Source of the DNA: Hyphochytrium catenoides
Taxonomy: Eukaryota > Sar > Hyphochytriomycetes > Hyphochytriales > Hyphochytriaceae
Length of the DNA stretch: 15,108 nucleotides
Direction: 5' to 3'
NCBI GenBank assembly: GCA_900088475.1
Contig: FLMG01000276.1
Span: forward strand, 1 to 15,108
Shown here: in pieces, positions 1 through 7,200 of the stretch
Position numbering within the stretch: position 1 is the stretch's first letter
How the letters are laid out: every line of letters starts with the position of its first letter
The notes under the pieces: generated by a model
Told to the model about the DNA's origin: nothing
Seen by the model: only the letters and a program-made list of their open reading frames with translations
Databases searched by the model: none
Program-made: the position numbers and the translations under genes

Positions 1-118
1 GAGAGAGGGAGAGAGAGGGAGAGAGTGTGAGAGAGAGATTGCAGGAGAGGGAGAGGGAGAGAGAGAGAAAAGGAGAGGAAGAGAGGAAGAGACAGAGAGA
101 GAGAGAGAGAGAGAGAAG
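1..118. repeat. (GA)n purine-rich simple-sequence tract
   Basis: Almost pure GA dinucleotide with scattered GGA interruptions and one short break near 34-45. The plus strand is nearly all purine, so this is a homopurine-homopyrimidine microsatellite. It runs off the left edge of the window, so its true length is unknown. No gene is seen in it. Confidence 0.95.
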
Positions 119-234
119 GTAAGAATGGAGGGCTTTACGTGAAACCTCTCATGCTCTTTAGAACTATCTGTCTCCCGATCCTTTCTACTCGGAGAGATTA
201 GCTTCGTCCGCTTCCCTTTCTTGCTCGATGCGGA

Positions 235-420
235 GTCGTTCTCCGTCCGTCTCCTCTCTCTCCATATTCATTTCTCTCTGTCTCCGTCTCTCTTTCTGTT
301 TCTATAGTGGCACAACTATGTCTCTCTCTCTCTCGTTTTCCTCTCTCTCCATTAAATTTCTCTCTATTGTCTCCTCCACCTGTTTCTCTTTCTGTCTCTC
401 CTCTTTTTCTGTTCCTTGCC
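235..420. repeat. CT-rich pyrimidine stretch
   Basis: This stretch is dominated by TCTC, TCTG and TTCC runs on the plus strand, the opposite strand bias from the GA tract at the window start. Open frames across it on both strands are a product of low complexity and are not called as genes. It may be untranslated, intronic or intergenic. Confidence 0.7.
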
Positions 421-799
421 TTTGAATTTCAGAAGAAGCTCTCTGTTCTCTATGATGCTGGTGACTTCCCCGTCTTCTTCGTCCGTCCTACCTCCTCCTT
501 CTGTTGGCTGTTCCACGACTGTATGGATTTGGGTTTTTGGGAAGTCGTTGAGAACCCAATCATGTTGGTCGTGCTTCTTACCTTCGACAGCCTTGTTCTG
601 CACGGAGATATCCTATAGAACTACTGATGGACTGAGGATTGATTCTATGGTGGCCATCACTAGTCAACGCATAACCGCTGCTGACCAAAGAAGGTAGGCA
701 AGGAATATCGTTAGCGTGCCTCTATCACACGTTTTCTATAATAATAAAAAAAAGGGAGCAGGTTCGAGCTGAGATGATGGAAGAGCCTAAGGCTTCTTA

Positions 800-853
800 G
801 CTTTTCTCCTCTTCTTCTTCCTCTTCTTCTTCTTCTCTTTCTTCTTCTTCTAG
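800..853. repeat. (CTT)n-like pyrimidine tract ending in TAG
   Basis: Repeats of CTT and CCT form a long pyrimidine run that ends at TTCTAG. It looks like a strong polypyrimidine tract plus 3' splice site, but no recognisable exon follows it, so it is recorded as a simple repeat. Just upstream (743-755) is an A-rich patch. Confidence 0.7.
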
Positions 854-1171
854 AATTAGTCTGTTAGTAGTAGCGATAGTAGTAGCAACCCTAATAAGCA
901 TAAAAAAAAAACGCAAGTCCGGCCGGGCTGGCAGTTTTATGTACTAGAAAGGGGCATGACTTCAAGCATGCGCACCGCCAACAAGGAAGACGATGGCAGG
1001 CAGAGCGTTGAACAGCAATCTTGACGTCCTTTTTATAATTTTTACAAAGAGCTTCCGTAATATCGTCGCCAAGGTCAGCAACCATGCAACTAGCTTATGC
1101 AAGGGACTGGGTGATACTCTCTCTCTTTGCAGCTGGTTTTTAGATTATGCAGCTAACTAAATGGAATCATA

Positions 1172-1209
1172 GCTAGACTGCCCTAGTCCCGCTAGACCGC
1201 CCTAGTCCC
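1172..1209. repeat. Two-copy 19-bp tandem repeat
   Basis: Positions 1172-1190 and 1191-1209 are adjacent copies of GCTAGACYGCCCTAGTCCC, differing only at the eighth base (T in the first copy, C in the second). Each copy holds CTAG twice. The repeat is followed by a short C/G run. No gene context is evident. Confidence 0.9.
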
Positions 1210-1864
1210 GGGGGCCAAACGGGAGAGTCTAAAGAAGAACTGGAGGCCCAAGAGCTATTGAGAGACCTCCCTAGTGGTGCGAGAGCAAAAGATCCGTATC
1301 CGTGCCAGGGCTGGATGTGGCTGCGCTAGCGCGCTCGTAGGAGGAGAGAAAGAGAAAAGATGGCAACAACGGACACAACTAGCAGCCCCAGAAGAAGCAC
1401 CCGAAGTAGGAGATGGGACCAGGCTATCACAGAGAGAAGCTGGAAGAGAATGTCCCTTCAATGTCCGTGTCACAATCATCCAGGGAGAGGCACTTGCTTA
1501 CTCACCAAGAACTTCTGGTACTAGATTATGCTCGAAATGACCCGATCACGAATGGCAGACGTCTTAGCCCTGGACGCAAACTGATGATGATCAAAAGTAT
1601 CGCCGGTTGAGACGTCGCCCTGTTGAGAGACGCTAATAGCCACAGACTAAGGGGGGGAATAGAGTTCATTTGCTTGACAAGCGTGGCAGGCAGCAAAGTG
1701 TGTACTTGCTCCCTCAATCTCTTTCTCAACCCGGAGTCGGTTGTTACCCACAACAAACAGCTGACGGCCGCACAGCGAGCTTGGTCTTTCGAGCGCGATC
1801 CGTTACTGAGATGTCAAAAGCGGAGTCGACCGTTCAATCAAATCCACCATTCATGATCAAATCG

Positions 1865-2011
1865 TCAGGCTCGGACGATAAAAGATAGAGAGAAGAAGGT
1901 CGAGTGCTTCTGTCCTGGCTCATCCTTGAAAGGAGGCATTTTTCCTTCATCAGGAAGTATCGGACGCGTCATCATCTTCAAGTAAGCCTGTTCCCGGTCT
2001 TCTTCGGGCAT
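1865..2011 (-). CDS. Possible short minus-strand exon or 48-codon ORF, unknown
   Basis: From an ATG at 2011 the minus strand reads 48 codons to a TGA at 1865-1867. The product is charged and proline-containing (starts MPEEDREQAYLKMM, later MPPFKDEPGQ). It looks more protein-like than its surroundings. The frame stays open upstream of the ATG for nine codons before a TGA, and an AG at the end of GGGAACAG could act as a splice acceptor, so it may be an exon and not a whole gene. I recognise no family. The overlapping plus-strand frame ending at 1888 weakens the call. Confidence 0.2.
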   Translation of the reverse strand: MPEEDREQAYLKMMTRPILPDEGKMPPFKDEPGQKHSTFFSLSFIVRA

Positions 2012-2286
2012 GAGCCCACATTGGTCTCTCGGTTGCGTTCAGCTTCAGGTCACAAATAGGTCTTCTTTGACTCACTCGGCTAATAAACAAGTCCTTCACG
2101 TCTCACACAGGTGCCCAGCAAGTCTTTCAGGACCCTACCGGGTTGCCCGCCGTGGTTCGGATTCTCATCAGGTCCCAATAAATGGAGGTCATGTTAGGTG
2201 ATAGAGGAAAAAAATCTTGATGGTTGTTCTTGTACTATCGTGGCGGGCGTTCTTCACTACTCTCTGCACAGGATAAGGTGCCTAAT

Positions 2287-2469
2287 ATGAATAACTTCCA
2301 AATAATGATGAACCAGTTCGTCCTCTTGTTGTTGCTGATCATCACCACGAGCTCTTCTTCTTGTTGCATCACTACTAACCCTATAACTCTACACTACTAC
2401 TCTCACCATATGCTTGCTTATCTACTACTGGTAGTAGGAGGACGGACATGCATGACCCGCTCACCTTGA
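2287..2469 (+). CDS. Possible small hydrophobic ORF, unknown
   Basis: ATG at 2287 opens 60 codons to a stop at 2467-2469. The product begins MNNFQIMMNQ and then has a run of Leu/Ile (about residues 11-19) followed by Thr/Ser/Cys, which resembles a signal peptide or membrane anchor. A second hydrophobic patch lies near residues 43-49. Nothing else supports it: no family is recognised, and short hydrophobic frames arise easily in CTT-rich DNA such as this. Confidence 0.18.
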   Translation: MNNFQIMMNQFVLLLLLIITTSSSSCCITTNPITLHYYSHHMLAYLLLVVGGRTCMTRSP

Positions 2470-3225
2470 CCGTAAGAGAGTTAGAACCGTAGCTGAGGAC
2501 GGAGGAGTAGGTTGAGACCAGATGATGATGCCGCTGGGTAGTAGCGCCAGGTCCTCCTCCAGCTCTGCAGCAGACCACCAACGGCGCGGGTGACCGAAGA
2601 CGCCAGGAAGACGACGTAAAACGGTACAGTACCAGTTACTGCACATTAGAGGCGGCGACCAGTCCTTTCCTTAGTCCCTGGGTAGGAACTACAAAGCGTC
2701 AGTTACTATTCAACTGATTCTTGCTTACTACCAAAGCATGTGATTTTACTCTTTGATTCCTGATCTTTGATTCCTGAACAGAGATTTCTACTGTACCGCC
2801 AAAGCCCTTTTTGTAGCTGCTTGAAGTTGGCAGCAGATGCAGATGAACATCCCCGATCCTCGCTCCTGATGAATCACCAGCAGCTTCCAGCACAGCGTCA
2901 GCAAGCCAGCAGGGATATTGATGATGGGGACAGCAAGGAAGAGATTGTGGACGGATGGAGACCGAGCCCGAGAGGTTCTCCAGCGCTTCACGTCAGTATG
3001 TGTTTGAAGGGTTGCGTCAGTGGAGGGCGGAAGTAGCCTCGGGTTACTTTACATATCACTAGAACAACGAGCGAGGAAGGGCTAGAACACGTTCTAAGGC
3101 AGACCTATGCTGGAGCATACGTAGGTGACATGGATGTCGATAGTGTTTATTAGGGGTCGAGTGAGTGTGTGTCGTCTACTAGACACGGTGTGTCCTTCAA
3201 GGTTAACAGTGGCTAGAGCGACGCA
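2470..3225. other. Region without a recognisable gene, upstream of the kinase-phosphatase gene
   Basis: I see short open frames on both strands (for instance 2767-3036 plus and 2893-2699 minus) but no domain, no repeat of note and no RNA gene. The right part should hold the promoter and 5' untranslated region of the gene starting at or after 3226. I could not identify a TATA box or other core element with confidence. Confidence 0.4.
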
Positions 3226-4120
3226 ATGACTTCTTCGACAGTATTATGCGCGGTGTCAATAGCAGTTGCAGCGCTCCTGAGAACGTCAAGCTTACTGCTT
3301 CTGCCTTCTTGCACGGCACTTCCTGAGGAAGGCTCACTCGCCCTGCTGCCCAGCAAGAGCGTGCAGCATGAGACAGTTCGAAAAGAGGTAATCACGTCCC
3401 TCAACGCTTATCCCTAGCCAGCGGCTCCCTTGTCTTATCATGTCTACATATTCTCGTCGGATAGCTTCCAGAATTGTTGAAGTACCGCCCTCATATGCTG
3501 CAAGCGCTCTGTCTTTCTCTTCCCTATGGCCAATACATCCTAATAATCATCTCGGCTCTCCCTTCTTCCATCCCCCTCACATGTCTATCCTGCCTCTCCG
3601 CCTTCTCTCGCTCCATTCTTCCTCTTTTCTTTGAATTGTCATCTTGCGCTGTCATGAGTGACCACCTCAGCAAGTTCTTCCTCTCTTCATGTCATTCTTG
3701 GAGCAGAATGTGGATAGTGCTCTCAGCACCAAGAGAAGAGAGCGCCTTATATCTTCCTGTCATCTACAAGGCTGGCCTTCCACGATCCGGAGAGGAGAGG
3801 ACAGCGGAGAGAGAGACACAGAGGATGACGAGGAGAATGCATCTCTCTCTCCTTCCTCTTGCTGCTCCGCAGAGAAGGCTATGGTCATTCCTAGGGGAGT
3901 GACGGCTCCTCCCATCTGTGCGGGCAGTATAATAGGCGACTACCAGCTCACTGAAAGAACGGCATCGCTAGGACTCTTCGGGCACTCAACAGAAAACGAA
4001 GGAGAGGACAAGAACGGGGAGGCCTGGTGCGCTACGGAGTTTGAAGAAGGACAGGAAGAGGTCTGCCAGCTTCAGAAGACTTTGCCCAGCGCTTCGGAGC
4101 AGGCCTCTCTGGAATACCAG
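3226..4120 (+). CDS. Proposed 5' exons of the kinase-phosphatase gene (tentative)
   Basis: Proposed exons are 3226-3387 and 3671-4120. The first starts at an ATG preceded by an in-frame TAG a few codons upstream. It encodes a hydrophobic, signal-like N-terminus (MTSSTVLCAVSIAVAALL, then a Leu run) and ends at GAG|GTAATC in phase 0. The next exon follows a long pyrimidine tract and CTCAG at 3666-3670. It encodes about 150 residues, largely polar, with an acidic stretch (GERDTEDDEEN) and no recognised domain. It would end at CAG|GCAAGA, a GC-type donor, or earlier at GAG|GTCTGC (4058-4063), and join the kinase exon at 4290 in phase 0. With the longer form the full protein would be 956 residues. 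Alternatives are that translation starts at ATG 4305, or that these frames are unrelated. If the signal-like start is real, the protein may enter the secretory pathway or a complex plastid. All of this is inference from splice signals and frame. Confidence 0.35.
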
Positions 4121-4289
4121 GCAAGACGCCGGGGTGAAGGAGGTTTGTTCTCAAAGCAGTAAAGCACAGTCACTCAGTCAGACATCAACAAAAGGAAGAC
4201 CGGCAGAGAATGAGATCTTAGAGGAAAGATGAACTAGGAATGGGAAGCTAACATTGAACATGGAACGGCCTCTAATGTTAGTGCTTTAG

Positions 4290-7200
4290 GAGACAGCGGA
4301 GTCAATGGTCTTCGTTAAGCGAGGATACAAGCTGGGAGGAAAGTTTAATCGAGGCAGCCACGGCGAAGTGTGGCGCGCGCAAAAGATAGGCGACGAAGGA
4401 GGATACTCTGGAGGGAGGGGCTTTGTGCTGAAAAGGATCTTCCTAGTAAGTTCCTCCCTGGGACTGCTCTTGTGCCTAACTGGCTGTCCCCAGCTAAACG
4501 TCACCTTTGACCCGCTCTTTTGCGCTCATTTACCGCGCCTTCTTCGCTGTCATCTGGGACTCTTGTCGCGACGGATGTTCCTTGGCTCTGTTGAATGTAT
4601 ACTGAAATTGGTGTGTGCTCTAGGAGTTAGGGGAGCACATCCATCAAAGTGGACTTAGGGAGATTCACTTTGGAAAGCTGCTAAGGAAAGAGCCCCACGT
4701 CGCGAGGTAGAGAAAGAAAGGTCTTCTTGTCACAAGTCTCTTCCTCGCGCTTAGTACTTTAGGCATGAACTCCAACGCTTCCCTCAGATTTCTGTGTGTC
4801 TCTCTGTTCCTCCTTTCTCTCACTAATCTATCAACGTTTTATGCCATTTTAGCTCTTCTCCCTGTGACTCTATGTTCTCCACATCGCCAATCACTTTTTC
4901 CCAGTGTTACGCCTTTCTGACAGGTCAATCAGGGTCTTCTATCGCTCATATCTCTGAAACCTCTCGTCTTCCATTATGACTCAAGACATCTTTTTTCTTT
5001 CCGGACAGATATGTAGAGCACTTTTACCGCGATGTCGTAGTCACTAGAACCCAAGAGGAATCACCATCAGGACGCGGGCCGGTTGATGGGGATGTGACTC
5101 AAGGACCTATAACTCAGGAGGAGAGGGACGGGCAAGGGCTAGCCCAGGAACAAGTCGCCAAGGAGCTGTGGCTTGTATTTCATGACGAAGGGACATCTCT
5201 GCGCAGTCTTCTTTATGACATGACCGAGGCCGATGGCTCTATCGTGTACCAACCCTCGGTAAGGCGCCCTTAAGAACAGTCTCGTCCATTGCCACCCTTC
5301 TGTTTTTCTCCTACCGAACCACGTTACAAGGCTTACTTAGCTGTACATTCCTTTACATTTAGGTCTTTTGGAGACGGATGCGGACAGAAGAGGAGGGAGA
5401 AGATGTGATGAAGGAGATGATGAGACAGCTTCTAGAGGGCCTGGCGGCACTTCATGAGAGTAATGTGACGCACAGGTCAGGCTACATATCTAAAAACTCC
5501 TCAGATTCCTCCTCCGCCGCCGACTTCCTTCTGGCCCCTTTCCTTCTTTGCTGTCTTGAGTGCTCTCTTGCTACTCACCTAATAAAATCTTTCTCATCTT
5601 TACTCTCTCTGCCATTTGAACCTCTGGTATCTGGAAACCCGCTAATCCTCAGGGACATCAAGGTACGGCCGTGCAACCTGCAGCCTTACTCGCTTCTCCT
5701 TAGGACTCATTGATAGGCTGACATATCTGCCCTTAGCCTTCCAACATCTTAGTGAACGATGACCATATTCCCGCCACCGTAAAGCTCGCAGGTGGGTTCG
5801 CATAAGAGAAGTAGGAACTATAAATGGATAAGGATACAGTGATGAAGTGCAGACGATGCTTAGACCACAGGCGCAGAGAGACGAAATCCCCTTACGCTAA
5901 ATTTGTGACTCAATTTCCCCCAGACTTCGGTTCGGCTATCGACAGCTACTCGCTGCGGCACCTCTATGACTACATGGGGCCCTCCCAAGCTGAGGAAACG
6001 AAAGAGTATCAGCCTCCAGAGGTATGTCCGCTTCTTAGAGTCCTCCCTCCAAGGTCTAAATTCTATTCTTTCCCTGCACGACGGTCCGGCAATTTCAAAG
6101 CATGCTGAGGTTCCACCTGCTTTTTGCTGCTCAAGCCTCCTTCTACCTTAGTCCGAGTTATCAGGTCTACTCTTACACTGGCCACCTCGTACGTCTTTTC
6201 TCTTCTTGGTAGGTTCTCTTTGACCCCACGTTGCCATACCACTACCCTCGTCCATCTACTTATGACGTTTGGTCTGTCGGAGTCGTCTTTCTTGAGATAA
6301 TATTTGGGACCTCCTCCGTCTTTCGTATCAGCGGTCGGAGGAGAGCAGAGCTAGAAAGAGAGCTACGCCTTGCGGTGCGTTCGTAGTCTAAGCTATCTAC
6401 CTCGAGTATAGTCTTTTTGCCCAGAGTGTCCCTGGCTCTGCCGATTCAACCCTAAGGTTTCTCCGTACTATGCGGGTTAGGTTTGATCGTTGCTCTCGCT
6501 AAACCTAGTCCTTCATCTCTAGCCTAATCTCCAGTACCCTATGATTGCCCTTTTCATTCCCATAGGACGATGAAGTTCGCCAGAAGACTTATCTCCTCTA
6601 CGCCCTTAGTGAGTTCTGCATCTACTCTCCCACAGACCTTGAGCACTCCACGGAGCGCTATGCGCTGGTTAGAAGCAGGTACATGGCTCAACTCCGCGGT
6701 TGGTCGCTCTTCATTGGGCGTCCGTTCGTCGTTCTTGTCTTCCACCAAACCTTTTGTCATAACGAAACTGGGGATATCGCTGTGACTGCTGGTGGGTCTA
6801 CTCATCTCTGCCCCTCGGCACCTGATAATCGGCTTGCTGAAACGCGTTACCTCTTGACCATGGCTTTGACTCTGGTCACAGTCATCGCTCCGTGAACTAA
6901 CCGTCTGGTTGCCTTTCGCCCATTATTTGTTTCCGATTCCCCACAGATGTTCCTTAGCCGATTTCCACCAACATCTCATTGCTCGAGATCCCATAGGAAC
7001 AGGGCTACGGGACCACTGGGGGGTGCATCTCCTCTATCGCCTCCTGCAATGGACTCCAGAGAACAGGATATCGATCCGTGATGCTCTCCAACATGTGAGG
7101 CAATCTTTAAATGTGGCGTCAACTATCGGGCGACCTTGTAATATCTTCCCAAGTCACTTCCGATCCTCTCTTAGCTCCCACCGCACTGAATGACCTTCTT

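Larger units (their letters stand above)
421..2286. other. Region without a recognisable gene
   Basis: Apart from the repeats and one short minus-strand frame listed separately, I recognise no protein family, RNA gene or transposon here. Several frames of 60-90 codons are open on both strands (for example 1274-1540 and 1658-1888 on plus, 1085-891 on minus). None carries a recognisable motif, and overlapping open frames on opposite strands make each unreliable. Parts may be exons of an unrecognised gene, because intron-rich genes in this window have exons as short as 10-150 bases. Confidence 0.5.

Noticed and set aside
228-697. Several overlapping open frames on both strands
   Set aside because: They follow from CT-rich low complexity, contain no motif, and are open in multiple frames at once.
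762-775. GGTTCGAGC, resembling a tRNA B box
   Set aside because: No A box, anticodon arm or matching acceptor stem is visible in the preceding 70-80 bases, which are A-rich and irregular.
1274-1888. Possible retroelement remnant
   Set aside because: Frames here look somewhat protein-like, but I see no protease, reverse transcriptase or integrase motifs, no long terminal repeats and no target-site duplication.
2422-2437. CTACTAC-TG-GTAGTAG inverted repeat
   Set aside because: The stem is seven pairs with a two-base loop and no following T run or gene context. It is too short to call a terminator or regulatory hairpin.
5476-5652. Reading the kinase exon straight through to 5713 as coding
   Set aside because: The inserted stretch has no kinase-like sequence and would destroy the HRD histidine. 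It starts with GT and ends in AG, so it is treated as an intron, with retention noted as a finding.
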